64,000 nt of DNA from assembly GCF_014842025.1 (NCBI RefSeq), contig NZ_JACYUY010000012.1, forward strand, positions 62,001 to 126,000, written 5' to 3'. Below, piece after piece: positions 15,361-24,755 of this stretch (its first letter is position 1; every line of letters begins with the position of its first letter). The notes beneath the pieces were generated by a model that saw only the letters and a program-made list of their open reading frames with translations, had not been told where the DNA came from and made no database searches. This DNA comes from Massilia sp. CFBP 13721. Lineage in GTDB: Bacteria; Pseudomonadota; Gammaproteobacteria; Burkholderiales; Burkholderiaceae_D. The translations under genes were made by a program, and so were the position numbers.

Positions 15361-16910
15361 GTTCATTTGCTTCCTGGGTGCAACGCCACCGCTTCAGCTG
15401 GCGCGAATTTTCTGTCCTGGTAATGATCGGCGCCTTGGCCAATATTTATTTTTTGACCAATTATTCGCCCTCCATCGACGATGAATTGGCGGCTGTGCGT
15501 TCCAGCAGCGAAGTCTGGATTTCGCAGGGGCGCTTTACCATCTATCTGCTGGAAACCCTGCTGTTTCCCCAGGCGTCAATCCCGTTCAGTCCCTATTTGT
15601 TTTTGGTCGTCATGATGGCACTGACGCAGATGTTGCTTGTGCGTGCACACGGAATGATGCCAAGCTGGCGCACCAACGCGACGTTCTGCCTCTTCATCAC
15701 GTATCCCACCTGGTGGCTGATAGAAGAATTTGCGGCAAATGTCCCGGCCACCGGCCTCGGATTTTTCCTGGTCGCTGCCGCGATGTTGCTGCAGGCGGAA
15801 AGGCAGGTGGCCACGTGGCGCCACTTTTCGCGTCCCGACGCTGTGCGGTTGCTGGCAATCGGGCTGCTGCTTGCGCTGAGCGCGGGTGCCTACCAGACCT
15901 TGTTAGTGTTATTCGCCTGCGGAACGATTGGCATGGTCCTGTGCCGTTCGATCCAAAGCACCGACTTGTTCTCATGGCGGCAGACGTTTTCACAGATTTT
16001 TTTCGGCGCTCTCTGCCTGCTGATCGGCGCTGTGCTGTACTTTGTGTTCAACAAGCTGGCCATGATTATTACGAACACGCCGCCTGATTACATCGGAAGT
16101 TTCGTCCGGCTGGAAAACCTGAAGGCGCCGTACTGGCTGGTTGGCTCGATCGCCATGTATGCATTGAAAGCCTATTCAGGCGCTGCCGGCTTGTTCGGTG
16201 CCGCCATGCCTGCCGCCGCGGTGGCGCTTATTTGTGCAGCTGTGGCAGTCACCCGCGCCCGTGCGCGGACAGGCGTGCCGCATCTGCTGCTCTTCGTTGT
16301 TCTGCTGGGAGCACCATTCCTGTTGCTCCTGGTGACAGGCCCGGGCTTGCCTTTGCGTGCGATGGTTGCTTTGCCTTATGTCATCTGGCTAAGCGCACTG
16401 CTGACGCTGACGTTCCAGCGTGGTGCCGCCTGGATTGTTGGCGTATTGGTGTTTGCCGTCTTTCAGCTACAAATTATCAATCTGACTTCGCAGTACATCG
16501 TGACCGCGACCTTGGCCCAACAACAGGACCGTGTCATGGGCTTTGAAATCGGGCGTCGCCTGCTGACCTTGCGTGGCGAAGACAGTGTCGACAAGCCAAT
16601 CTGGCTCGACACCTATGGCTATGACGAGCAAGTGAATGCTTCCCTTTACGCCACGGCCGAAACCAGCACGACCCGCGGTTCGTTTTTTAAATGGGATTTC
16701 GGCAACCCGGTACGCATCTCGGCCTACCTCCGCTTGCTCGGCTTCGGCCCGGTCCGTGCGGTGTCACCTGCCGAACGCGGCGCGTTCACCAAGCAATTCG
16801 AGGAAATGCCAGTGTGGCCCCAGGAAGGGTCGTTACGCCGCAGCGGCGATTTCTATTTGCTCAAGCTTGGGAAAACACCGGGCGTCGCGCATGGCGGATC
16901 GTTGAAATAA
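15357..16910 (+). CDS. GtrII-like membrane glucosyltransferase
   Basis: This 517-residue polytopic membrane protein has about 10-11 hydrophobic helices and a C-terminal soluble part of about 110 residues. The N-terminus has the periplasmic motif SPSIDDELA after the first helix, followed by WISQGRFTIYLLE. This is typical of the O-antigen glucosyltransferases (GtrII family) that transfer a sugar from undecaprenyl phosphate to a polysaccharide in the periplasm. The gene starts with ATGA overlapping the GtrA stop. GC is somewhat lower than in the core genes, which is common for serotype-type transferases. The sugar donor is probably the one made by the upstream aminotransferase and fused enzyme; that link is inferred. 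Confidence 0.85.
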   Translation: MSSFASWVQRHRFSWREFSVLVMIGALANIYFLTNYSPSIDDELAAVRSSSEVWISQGRFTIYLLETLLFPQASIPFSPYLFLVVMMALTQMLLVRAHGMMPSWRTNATFCLFITYPTWWLIEEFAANVPATGLGFFLVAAAMLLQAERQVATWRHFSRPDAVRLLAIGLLLALSAGAYQTLLVLFACGTIGMVLCRSIQSTDLFSWRQTFSQIFFGALCLLIGAVLYFVFNKLAMIITNTPPDYIGSFVRLENLKAPYWLVGSIAMYALKAYSGAAGLFGAAMPAAAVALICAAVAVTRARARTGVPHLLLFVVLLGAPFLLLLVTGPGLPLRAMVALPYVIWLSALLTLTFQRGAAWIVGVLVFAVFQLQIINLTSQYIVTATLAQQQDRVMGFEIGRRLLTLRGEDSVDKPIWLDTYGYDEQVNASLYATAETSTTRGSFFKWDFGNPVRISAYLRLLGFGPVRAVSPAERGAFTKQFEEMPVWPQEGSLRRSGDFYLLKLGKTPGVAHGGSLK

Positions 16911-17340
16911 GGCCCATATGGCGATAAAGGGGGACTTGCGATAGCCCCTTTTAATGCAAATACATGCCGGCGCCGAGGTAGACATAGCAGACCGCCAGTT
17001 GTCCATGTTCGCCTGTTCTGAATGTGTACCCCGCGCACAATTCATTTTCTTGCGGAACTTGTTAGGCGGAAAATGCTATATTGCACGCTGTACTGCGGAG
17101 TGCGTGGCCATTTCCTATGCGCCGCGACCGATGCCCCCTGGAATGAACCAGGTAGCGGCGCGGCCGACCGGCCATAGAGCACGAGAAAACAACAAATCAT
17201 GCGGCTACAACTACAACATTGTTTATGCACTGTTGTTGATGTCGTACAAACCAGATGCCCAAGTTGAGGTGCATCTAGTTCCCATGCTATATTTAATAAT
17301 TGCAAAATAGCAAAACTTTATTCGGAATCGGAAGCTGATA
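16911..17340 (+). other. Intergenic region before the tviB-like gene
   Basis: This is 430 bases with a terminator at the left end and AT-rich sequence to the right. An imperfect 9-bp dyad (ACAACATTG... ...CACTGTTGT) lies at about 17213-17236. It presumably holds the promoter and a long leader for the nucleotide-sugar genes. No gene or clear promoter could be assigned. Confidence 0.45.
16926..16952 (+). terminator. Probable intrinsic terminator of the 12-17 kb operon
   Basis: AAAGGGG (16926-16932) pairs with CCCCTTT (16945-16951) over a 12-base loop; four T (16949-16952) end the element. The run of T is short. Confidence 0.6.
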
Positions 17341-18631
17341 ATGAAAGCAGATCAGGTCGTTGCAGTAGTTGGACTGGGTTACGTTGGTTTACCGCTGGCA
17401 GTGGAGTTTGGCAAGAAAGTACGCACGATCGGCTTCGACCTGTCCACGTCCAAAGTCGACAACTACAAAAAATTCATCGACCCGACCGGCGAAGTATCGA
17501 CCGAGCAGCTGCAAGCGGCAAGCAAGCTGGAAGTGACGACCGACCCGGCGCTGCTGGCGCAGGCGGATTACGTCATTGTCGCCGTGCCGACCCCGGTCGA
17601 CATCGCCCACAACCCGGATTTCACCCCCCCTGATCGGCGCCAGCACCACGGTTGGTAAAAACCTGAAAAAGGGCGCCATCGTCGTCTTCGAGTCGACCGT
17701 CTATCCAGGCGCCACCGAGGAAATCTGCATCCCGTTGCTGGAAAAGCATTCGGGCACGACATGGCTGCAAGACTTCCACGTCGGCTTCTCGCCGGAGCGC
17801 ATCAATCCGGGCGACAAGGAGCACACGCTGACCACGATCCTGAAAGTGGTTTCGGGCGACGACGCCGAGACCCTGGAAAGCGTGGCGCAACTGTACGAAT
17901 CCGTGATCACCGCCGGCGTGCACCGCGCGTCCAGCATCAAGGTGGCGGAAGCGGCCAAGGTGATCGAGAACACCCAGCGCGACCTGAACATCGCCCTGAT
18001 GAACGAACTGGCGCTGATCTTCGACAAGATCGGCATCGATACCCTGGAAGTGCTGAAAGCGGCCGGCACCAAGTGGAACTTTTTACCATTCCGTCCGGGC
18101 CTGGTCGGCGGCCACTGCATCGGCGTCGATCCCTATTACCTGACGCACAAGGCCGAGATGGTCGGTTACCACCCGCAGGTGATTCTGGCCGGGCGCCGCA
18201 TCAACGACGGCATGGCGAAGTTCGTCGCCGAAAAGACCGTGAAATCGATGATTTCGTCGGGTTTCCAGGTCAAGGGCGCCAAGGTCAACGTCATCGGCCT
18301 GACGTTTAAAGAAAACTGCCCGGACCTGCGCAATTCGAAAGTGGCCGACATCGTCCACGAACTGCAGAGCTATGGCGTGGACGTGCACGTGTACGACCCG
18401 ATGGCCGATGCGGCCGAGGCCGACCACGAGTACGGCATCAAGCTGGAAACCTGGGACAGCCTGCCCAAGGCCGACGCCCTGATCGCCGCCGTGCCCCATA
18501 AGGAGGTGCTGGCGATGTCGCTGACCGACTTCCAATCCAAACTCAACGACGGCGGCTGCTTCATCGACGTCAAGTCGCAATTCGATGAAAAAGCCCTCCG
18601 CGAGGCTGGGTATTGCGTCTGGCGCCTGTAA
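17341..18631 (+). pseudogene. tviB: UDP-N-acetylglucosamine 6-dehydrogenase (TviB type), frameshifted
   Basis: Read through, this is a 429-residue NAD-dependent nucleotide-sugar dehydrogenase that oxidizes UDP-GlcNAc to UDP-GlcNAcA. The N-terminal Rossmann fold has VVGLGYVGLPLAV (about 9-21), and the NAD-site STVYPGATEE is present. The catalytic Cys lies in GGHCIGVDPYYL, and the C-terminal UDP-binding domain contains GLTFKENCPDLRNSK. The frame breaks in a run of seven C (17624-17630) after codons for NPDFT. Six C would give TPLIGAST and one intact gene. As written the first frame stops at 17658, and the rest is open in another frame to 18631. It is either a sequencing error, slip-strand phase variation or a genuine loss. 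The epimerase gene downstream is intact. Confidence 0.85.
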
Positions 18632-18647
18632 CAAAGCAAGCGGGACG

Positions 18648-18678
18648 AGCCGCCGCTTTTCATGCGGCGGCTTTGTTC
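18648..18678 (+). terminator. Intrinsic terminator after the tviB-like gene
   Basis: A 9-bp G+C-rich perfect stem (18648-18656 with 18664-18672) with a 7-base loop is followed by TTGTT. It lies between the dehydrogenase and epimerase genes, so the epimerase may have partly separate expression. Confidence 0.75.
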
Positions 18679-18737
18679 GTCCTGACGCTGCTGTAGCGCG
18701 CGTACTGCATCGCATTATCGAGAAAGTGCATTGAACT

Positions 18738-19805
18738 GTGAATAAGATTCAAGACGTTAGGCAGCAATTGAGCCAGCAAAGCCATCACTGGCTGGTCACC
18801 GGCGCTGCCGGCTTCATCGGCTCGAACCTGGTCGAGGCCCTGCTCAAGCTGGGCCAGCGTGTGACCGGGCTCGACAACTTCGCTACCGGGCACCGCCATA
18901 ACCTGGATCAGGTGAAAGAATCTGTCACGGACGAGGCCTGGATGAAATTTAATTTCATCGAAGGCGATATCCGCGTGCCTGCCGATTGCGCGCAAGCCTG
19001 CGCCAGTGTCGATTTTGTATTACACCAGGCCGCCCTGGGTTCAGTCTCTCGTTCGATCGACAACCCGATCACGACCAACGAGGTCAACGTCACCGGCTTC
19101 CTCAACATGCTGGTCGCCGCGCGCGATGCCAAGGTAAAACGCTTCGTCTACGCCGCGTCGAGCTCGACCTATGGCGACCATCCGGCTCTGCCGAAAGTCG
19201 AGGACGTGATCGGCAATCCGCTCTCGCCGTATGCCGTCACCAAATACGTTAACGAACTGTATGCGAACGTGTTCGGCCGTACCTATGGCATGGAATCGGT
19301 CGGCCTGCGTTATTTCAACGTGTTCGGCCCGCGCCAGGACCCGCACGGCGCGTATGCCGCCGTGATCCCGCAGTGGGTCGCCGCCTTGATCAAGGATCAG
19401 CCGCTGCGCATCAATGGCGACGGCGAAACCAGCCGCGATTTCTGCTACATCGACAACGTCGTGCAAGCCAACCTGCTGGCGGCGCTGGCCGCGCCCGAAG
19501 CGGCGAACCAGGTGTACAACGTCGCGCTCAACGAGCGTACCAGCCTGAACCAGCTGTACGCGATGATGCGCGACCTGCTGCGCGCGCGCTTCCCGCACGT
19601 GGACGCGCACCAGCCGCAGTACGGCGACTTCCGTCGCGGCGACGTGCGCCATTCGCAAGCGGACATCGGCAAGGCCGCCACGCTGCTGGGCTATGCGCCC
19701 ACGCACCGGATCGGCGAAGGCTTGCGCGAGGCCATGGATTGGTATGTGCACGACCTGCTTGGGCAGGAGCCTGCCCTTCAAGCAAGCAAAGAATCAGGAG
19801 ACTGA
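18738..19805 (+). CDS. NAD-dependent UDP-hexosamine/uronate 4-epimerase (TviC/WbpP-like SDR)
   Basis: This is a 355-residue extended short-chain dehydrogenase/reductase. The nucleotide motif GAAGFIG is at residues 22-28, Ser142 lies in [12 protein letters not shown], and the catalytic pair is Tyr165/Lys169 ([11 protein letters not shown]). The N-terminal about 17 residues before the Rossmann fold are typical of the WbpP/TviC branch. Members interconvert UDP-GlcNAc(A) and UDP-GalNAc(A). Next to a TviB-type dehydrogenase the expected product is UDP-GalNAcA. GTG at 18738 is the most reasonable start; no ATG lies near. The stop is one base before the start of the priming transferase gene, so they are co-transcribed. 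Confidence 0.92.
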   Translation: MNKIQDVRQQLSQQSHHWLVTGAAGFIGSNLVEALLKLGQRVTGLDNFATGHRHNLDQVKESVTDEAWMKFNFIEGDIRVPADCAQACASVDFVLHQAALGSVSRSIDNPITTNEVNVTGFLNMLVAARDAKVKRFVYAASSSTYGDHPALPKVEDVIGNPLSPYAVTKYVNELYANVFGRTYGMESVGLRYFNVFGPRQDPHGAYAAVIPQWVAALIKDQPLRINGDGETSRDFCYIDNVVQANLLAALAAPEAANQVYNVALNERTSLNQLYAMMRDLLRARFPHVDAHQPQYGDFRRGDVRHSQADIGKAATLLGYAPTHRIGEGLREAMDWYVHDLLGQEPALQASKESGD

Positions 19806-19806
19806 C

Positions 19807-21210
19807 GTGTTCAGGATTTCTAATCACTACGTATCGAAGATCGTATCCATGCTGCTGGTCGTGGAAGTGCTGGTGCTGCTCGGCGCGGCCTACGCGGGTG
19901 CGGCCTTGCGCTTCATGGACATCGATGCGACGGTGAGCACGCCTCCGCTCGAACATTTCTTCACCTCGGCCGTCGCCTTTGCGACCGCGATCGTGTTCAG
20001 CATGAGCGCGATGGGCATGTACCAGCTCGATTTCGAAGAAGGCTTGCGCCACCCGTTCCTGATGAAGCTGATGCCTTCGTTCGTGATGGGCTTCCTGATC
20101 CTGACCCTGGTGTTCTATATTGCACCGGAGTTGTCGTTCGGACGCGGTATTCTGCTGCTGGTGTTCGCACTGTCGGCGCTCGGCATCTTTGTCGCGCGCA
20201 TGATCTTCTTCAAAACCTCGGAAGCGCGCTTCCTGCAGTCGCGCATCATGTTCCTCGGCGGCGGCGCACTGGCCAAGGAATGCAGCGAACTGGCCGAACG
20301 CGCCAACCGCTACCACCGCTACGACATCGCCGGTTTCATCCCGGCCCCGGGCGAGGAACTCTGCGTCGGCCCGTCCGACCTGCTCAAAATGCGCGAAGGC
20401 GATTCGCTGGTCAAGCTGGCACGCCAGTACAACGTGTCGGAAATCGTGGTCTCGGTGCAGAACCGCCGCGGCGGCTTTCCGATCAAGGAACTGCTCGACT
20501 GCAAGCTGCAAGGGCTGAAAGTCACCGACGCCGCCACCTTCTTCGAGCGCGAAACCTGCCAGATCCGCGTCGATTCGATCCAGCCGAGCTGGCTCGTCTT
20601 CGGCGGCGGCTTCGACCAGAGCTTCGTGCGCATCTTCATGAAGCGCACCTTCGACCTGGTCTGCAGCACGACGATCCTGGTCCTGACCTTCCCGCTGATG
20701 CTGCTGGCGGCGCTGGCGGTCTGGCTGGAAGACCGCGGTCCGGTGTTCTATTCGCAGGAACGGGTCGGCGAAGACGGCAAGAGCTTCTTCGTGCACAAAT
20801 TCCGCAGCATGCGCGCCGACGCCGAAAAGAGCGGCAAGCCGCAATGGGCGGCGCAGAACGATCCGCGCGTCACGCGCGTGGGCAACTTCATGCGCAAGAC
20901 CCGGATCGACGAGCTGCCGCAAATCCTGAACGTGTTCAAGGGCGAGATGTCGTTCGTCGGCCCGCGTCCGGAGCGCCCGTATTTCGTCGAGCAGCTGATC
21001 GAAGTGGTCCCGTACTACAATGTCCGCCACAGCATCAAGCCAGGCATCACCGGCTGGGCGCAAGTGCGTTACGGCTATGGTTCCTCGGCCGAGGATGCGC
21101 TGCAAAAGCTGCAGTACGACCTGTATTATGTGAAGAACAACAGCCTGTTCCTCGACGTCCTGGTGCTCATCAATACCCTCAAGGTCGTGCTGTTCCGCAG
21201 CGGCCGTTGA
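19807..21210 (+). CDS. Priming undecaprenyl-phosphate sugar phosphotransferase, XrtA/PEP-CTERM type (EpsB-2)
   Basis: This 467-residue membrane enzyme should put the first sugar-phosphate onto undecaprenyl phosphate and so start repeat-unit assembly. The N-terminal part has about four helices (12-125), then a CoA-binding-like domain (about 130-265). The C-terminal bacterial sugar transferase domain begins at [11 protein letters not shown] (about 278). It contains [19 protein letters not shown] and FVGPRPERP, all hallmarks of polyprenyl glycosylphosphotransferases. The overall form matches the exosortase A-associated family found beside prsK/prsR. GTG at 19807 was chosen because GGAG lies 6 bases upstream and it directly follows the epimerase stop. 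Confidence 0.95.
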   Translation: MFRISNHYVSKIVSMLLVVEVLVLLGAAYAGAALRFMDIDATVSTPPLEHFFTSAVAFATAIVFSMSAMGMYQLDFEEGLRHPFLMKLMPSFVMGFLILTLVFYIAPELSFGRGILLLVFALSALGIFVARMIFFKTSEARFLQSRIMFLGGGALAKECSELAERANRYHRYDIAGFIPAPGEELCVGPSDLLKMREGDSLVKLARQYNVSEIVVSVQNRRGGFPIKELLDCKLQGLKVTDAATFFERETCQIRVDSIQPSWLVFGGGFDQSFVRIFMKRTFDLVCSTTILVLTFPLMLLAALAVWLEDRGPVFYSQERVGEDGKSFFVHKFRSMRADAEKSGKPQWAAQNDPRVTRVGNFMRKTRIDELPQILNVFKGEMSFVGPRPERPYFVEQLIEVVPYYNVRHSIKPGITGWAQVRYGYGSSAEDALQKLQYDLYYVKNNSLFLDVLVLINTLKVVLFRSGR

Positions 21211-21280
21211 GATTGCCACTTCGATTGCCACCTGGCGGCAACACCGCAATAACATTTTGCGCCGGGTCCGTGTACCCGGC
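21211..21280 (+). promoter_or_regulatory. Candidate sigma-54 promoter and direct repeats before prsK
   Basis: TGGCGGCAACACCGCA (21233-21248) has GG at 21234-21235 and GC at 21246-21247, the exact -24/-12 spacing of sigma-54 promoters. Two identical GATTGCCAC boxes (21211-21219 and 21223-21231) repeat with a 12-base period just upstream. A 7-bp hairpin (21261-21267 with 21274-21280) follows in the leader. PrsR, encoded two genes on, is a sigma-54 activator, so autoregulation is plausible but not shown. Confidence 0.5.
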
Positions 21281-21288
21281 AGGCGCAC

Positions 21289-23367
21289 ATGGATAGTGTT
21301 TCCCTGACCAGTATCGCCACCTACAGCTATGGTCTCGCGGCCATCGGCTTCCTGTTGCTGGGCGTACCCCTGCTGACGGGCTGGCGCGGGCGTGCGCACG
21401 GCCCGCTCTTGGTGGCGGCCTGCCTGACCTCCGCCTTCTGGGCCGGCTCGCTGGCCTGGGCCGCCACCGACCTCATGATGTGGACCGGCCTCTCGGACGG
21501 CTTCGAGGTGGCCAGGAATGCCGTCTGGTCGCTGTTCCTGGTGGTGCTGCTGGGCGACTGGCGCGATCCCGACAGCAAACTGCCGCTCGGGCTGCGGCCG
21601 GTGCTGTTCGGGGCAGCCGTCTGTTACGTGCTGGCGCTGGTGGCCGCCGGCTGCGGTTACTGGGACCTGGCCTTGCTGGAAAGCGTGCTGCCGGTGACGG
21701 CGCGCGTGATGCAGGCCGTGGGCGGCATGCTGCTGGTGGAGCAGGCCTACCGCAACAAGACCACGCAGGAACGCTGGGCGGTAAAATTCGCCTGCCTCGG
21801 CATCGGCGCCATGTTCGCCTACGATTTTTATTTGTACAGCCATGCGATGCTGTTCCGCGAGGTCGATCCCGACATCTGGGCCGCGCGCGGCATCATCAAT
21901 GCGCTGACGGTGCCATTGCTGGCCCTGTCGATGCGGCGCGCCAAATCCTGGCGCTCGCCGCTGGCGGTGTCGCGCCGCGCGATGTTCCATTCGGCGGCCC
22001 TGTTCGGCTCGGCCATCTACCTGCTGGCGATGGGCTCGGCCGGCTACTACCTGCGCTATTTCGGCGGCAGCTGGGGCACCGTGATGCAGGTCACCTTCCT
22101 GTTCGGCGCCTTGCTGCTGCTGGCCGGGATCCTGTTCTCGGGCACCTTCCGCGCCTGGCTCAAGGTGTTTATTTCCAAGCATTTTTATAGTTACGGCTAC
22201 GACTACCGCGAAGAGTGGATGCGGTTTACGCGCACCCTGTCGGAGGCGGGACCGCACCTGGGCGAGCGCACCGTGCAGGCGGTGGCGGCGCTGGTCGAAA
22301 GCCCGGGCGGGGCGCTGTGGCAACGGCGCGAGAGTGGCAACTTCGAGCCGGTGGCCGGCTGGGACGTGCCGCTGCCGGACGTCAGCGAGCCGGCCGATTC
22401 GGCCCTGTGCCGCTTCCTCGAATCGACCCAGTGGGTGATCGACCTTGGCGAGTATGCCGACGAGCCGGAAAAATACGAAGGCTTGATCATGCCCGCATGG
22501 CTGCTGGCCTGGCCGCGCGGCTGGCTGGTGGTGCCGCTGATGATGGGCAGTAAACTGTCGGGCTTCGTCGTGCTGCAGACCGCGCGCAGCCGCGTAAAAC
22601 TGAACTGGGAAGTACTGGACTTGCTGGAGATCGCCGGCAGCCAGGCCGCCAGCTACCTGGCGCAGCAGGATGCGGCCAACGAACTGATGGTGGCGCGCCA
22701 GTTCGAATCGTTCAACCGCATGTCGACCTTTGTCGTGCACGACCTGAAAAACCTGGTCTCGCAGCTGTCGCTGATGAATGCGAACGCCGCCCGGCACAAG
22801 GACAATCCCGAATTCCAGGCCGACATGCTGGAAACGGTCTCGCTGTCGGTGCAAAAGATGCGGCTGATGCTGCAAAAGCTGTCGCGCATCGATGTCGAGG
22901 AAAAGCCGATGCCGCTCGCCGTCGACCAGGTCGTGCGCCAGGCGGTGGCGAACAAGGCGGCCTTCGAGCCGCGTCCGCGGCTGGAGGTGCGCGATAGCGG
23001 ACTGCGCGTGCTGGCCGACCGCGAGCGCCTCGAGCGCGTCGTCGGCCACCTGATCCAGAACGCGATCGAAGCCACGCCCAAGGATGGCAGCGTGATCATC
23101 GCCGTCGATCAGGACGGCGACGCGGTGCGCATCGAGATCACCGATACCGGCGAAGGCATGAGCGAAGATTTTATACGCGAGCGTTTGTTCAAGCCTTTCG
23201 AATCGACCAAGTCGGCCGGCATGGGCATCGGCGTGTTCGAGAGCCGCGAATACATCAACGAGCTGGGCGGCCGCCTGGAAGTTTCCAGCAGGCCGGCGCT
23301 CGGCACCACCTTCAAAGTCATCCTGCCCCTGTACCGGCGCGATGCGCTGCTCGAACGGGCAGCCTGA
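21289..23367 (+). CDS. prsK: XrtA/PEP-CTERM system sensor histidine kinase PrsK
   Basis: This 692-residue membrane kinase has about eight N-terminal transmembrane helices (about 8-290), a GAF-like sensor region (about 310-455) and a kinase core. The phosphoacceptor His484 sits in VVHDLKNLVSQLSLM. The ATPase domain follows, with N box HLIQNAIEATP and G1/G2 DTGEGM and GMGIGVFES. The long membrane sensor with a HDLKN box is characteristic of PrsK, the kinase found with exosortase A EPS loci. The gene for its response regulator follows after 26 bases with no terminator. The stimulus is unknown. A sigma-54-like promoter lies directly upstream. Confidence 0.96.
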   Translation: MDSVSLTSIATYSYGLAAIGFLLLGVPLLTGWRGRAHGPLLVAACLTSAFWAGSLAWAATDLMMWTGLSDGFEVARNAVWSLFLVVLLGDWRDPDSKLPLGLRPVLFGAAVCYVLALVAAGCGYWDLALLESVLPVTARVMQAVGGMLLVEQAYRNKTTQERWAVKFACLGIGAMFAYDFYLYSHAMLFREVDPDIWAARGIINALTVPLLALSMRRAKSWRSPLAVSRRAMFHSAALFGSAIYLLAMGSAGYYLRYFGGSWGTVMQVTFLFGALLLLAGILFSGTFRAWLKVFISKHFYSYGYDYREEWMRFTRTLSEAGPHLGERTVQAVAALVESPGGALWQRRESGNFEPVAGWDVPLPDVSEPADSALCRFLESTQWVIDLGEYADEPEKYEGLIMPAWLLAWPRGWLVVPLMMGSKLSGFVVLQTARSRVKLNWEVLDLLEIAGSQAASYLAQQDAANELMVARQFESFNRMSTFVVHDLKNLVSQLSLMNANAARHKDNPEFQADMLETVSLSVQKMRLMLQKLSRIDVEEKPMPLAVDQVVRQAVANKAAFEPRPRLEVRDSGLRVLADRERLERVVGHLIQNAIEATPKDGSVIIAVDQDGDAVRIEITDTGEGMSEDFIRERLFKPFESTKSAGMGIGVFESREYINELGGRLEVSSRPALGTTFKVILPLYRRDALLERAA

Positions 23368-23393
23368 TAGTGGAATTAGATACAAGGATTACC

Positions 23394-24755
23394 GTGACCC
23401 AGAATAAACAGAAACTCCTGATCATCGAAGACGATCCCGGCCTGCAAAAGCAGCTCAAGTGGAGCCTCGACGCCTACGATGTCGCCGTCGCCGGCGACCG
23501 CGAAGCGGCGCTGGCGCAGATCCGCCGCCACGAGCCGGCGGTGGTGACCATGGACCTGGGCTTGCCGCCCGACCCGGACGGCTCGACCGAGGGTCTCGCC
23601 ACCCTGCAGCAGATCCTGGCGCTGGCCCCGGACACGCGCGTGATCGTCCTCACCGGCAACCAGGATCATGCGAACGCCGTAAAAGCGATCGGCCTGGGCG
23701 CGTATGACTTCCACCAGAAGCCGTGCGACCCCGAGGTATTGAACCTGGTGATCCAGCGCGCCTTCTTCCTGCACCAGCTGCAGCAGGAAAACCGCCGCAT
23801 GCAGCAGCAGCAAGCCGATTCGCCGATGGCCGGCGTGATTTCGCGCGCACCGTCGATGCTGAAAATCTGCCGCAACGTCGAAAAGGTCGCGCCGACCTCG
23901 GCCTCGGTGATGCTGCTGGGCGAATCGGGCACCGGTAAAGAGGTGTTGGCACGCGCCGTGCACGCGCTGTCGCCGCGCGCGAAAGAGCGCTTCATGGCGA
24001 TCAACTGCGCGGCGATTCCGGAAAACCTGCTCGAAAGTGAGCTGTTCGGCTACGAAAAGGGCGCGTTTACAGGCGCGGCCAAGCAGACCAAGGGCAAAGT
24101 CGAGCTCGCCCACGGCGGCACCTTCTTCCTCGACGAAGTCGGCGACCTGCCGATGCCGCTGCAGGCGAAACTGCTGCGCTTCCTGCAGGAGCGCGTGATC
24201 GAGCGCATCGGCGGCCATGAAGAGATCGCGGTCGACGTGCGCATCGTCTGCGCCACGCACCAGAAACTGAAGGAATTGTGCGCCCAGGGCCGCTTCCGCG
24301 AAGACTTGTATTACCGCCTTTCGGAAATCGTGGTGACGATTCCGCCGCTGCGCGAGCGCGAAGGCGACGCCGCGCTGCTGGCGCACCATTTTAAAAATAA
24401 ATTCTGCGCCGCCGAAGGGCGCGCGGCGCTGCACTTCGCGCCGGATGCGATCGCCGCCATCGAAGCCTATCCATGGCCCGGTAACGTGCGCGAGATGGAA
24501 AACTACATCAAGCGCGCCGTCATCATGGCCGACGGGAACACGATTGTTGCCGACGACCTCGGGCTGCCGGGCGAGGGTGCGGAAGAAGAGCCGATCAACC
24601 TGCGCCAGGTGCGCGACGAGGCGGAATACAAGGCGATCATCAAGGCGCTGGCGCGCGTGGACGGGAACATCGTCAAGGCCTCCGAAATCCTCGGCATCAG
24701 CCGCCCGACCATGTACGACCTGATGAGCCGTCACAACATCAAGACCACCGCATGA
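23394..24755 (+). CDS. prsR: PEP-CTERM-box response regulator PrsR (sigma-54 activator)
   Basis: This 453-residue NtrC-type regulator has a receiver domain (about 6-130, phosphoacceptor Asp54 in VTMDLGLPP). The AAA+ sigma-54 interaction domain has Walker A GESGTGKE (about 176-183) and the sigma-54 contact loop GAFTGA (223-228). The C-terminal Fis-type helix-turn-helix has VKASEILGISRPTMYDL. It should activate sigma-54 promoters of the EPS and PEP-CTERM genes when phosphorylated by PrsK. GTG at 23394 is preferred over GTG at 23370 because AAGGA lies 5 bases upstream. The stop overlaps the next start (ATGA), so the beta-helix gene is translationally coupled. Confidence 0.96.
   Translation: MTQNKQKLLIIEDDPGLQKQLKWSLDAYDVAVAGDREAALAQIRRHEPAVVTMDLGLPPDPDGSTEGLATLQQILALAPDTRVIVLTGNQDHANAVKAIGLGAYDFHQKPCDPEVLNLVIQRAFFLHQLQQENRRMQQQQADSPMAGVISRAPSMLKICRNVEKVAPTSASVMLLGESGTGKEVLARAVHALSPRAKERFMAINCAAIPENLLESELFGYEKGAFTGAAKQTKGKVELAHGGTFFLDEVGDLPMPLQAKLLRFLQERVIERIGGHEEIAVDVRIVCATHQKLKELCAQGRFREDLYYRLSEIVVTIPPLREREGDAALLAHHFKNKFCAAEGRAALHFAPDAIAAIEAYPWPGNVREMENYIKRAVIMADGNTIVADDLGLPGEGAEEEPINLRQVRDEAEYKAIIKALARVDGNIVKASEILGISRPTMYDLMSRHNIKTTA

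Noticed and set aside
17053-17068. Possible -24/-12 element before the tviB-like gene
   Set aside because: GG and GC have correct spacing but nearly all other consensus positions are wrong, so it is easily explained by chance.
19528-23385. Very long open frame of 1285 codons on the minus strand
   Set aside because: It lies antisense to the epimerase, priming transferase and prsK genes, which have clear family motifs. The antisense product is Arg/His/Gln-rich without domains, as expected of high-GC shadow frames.
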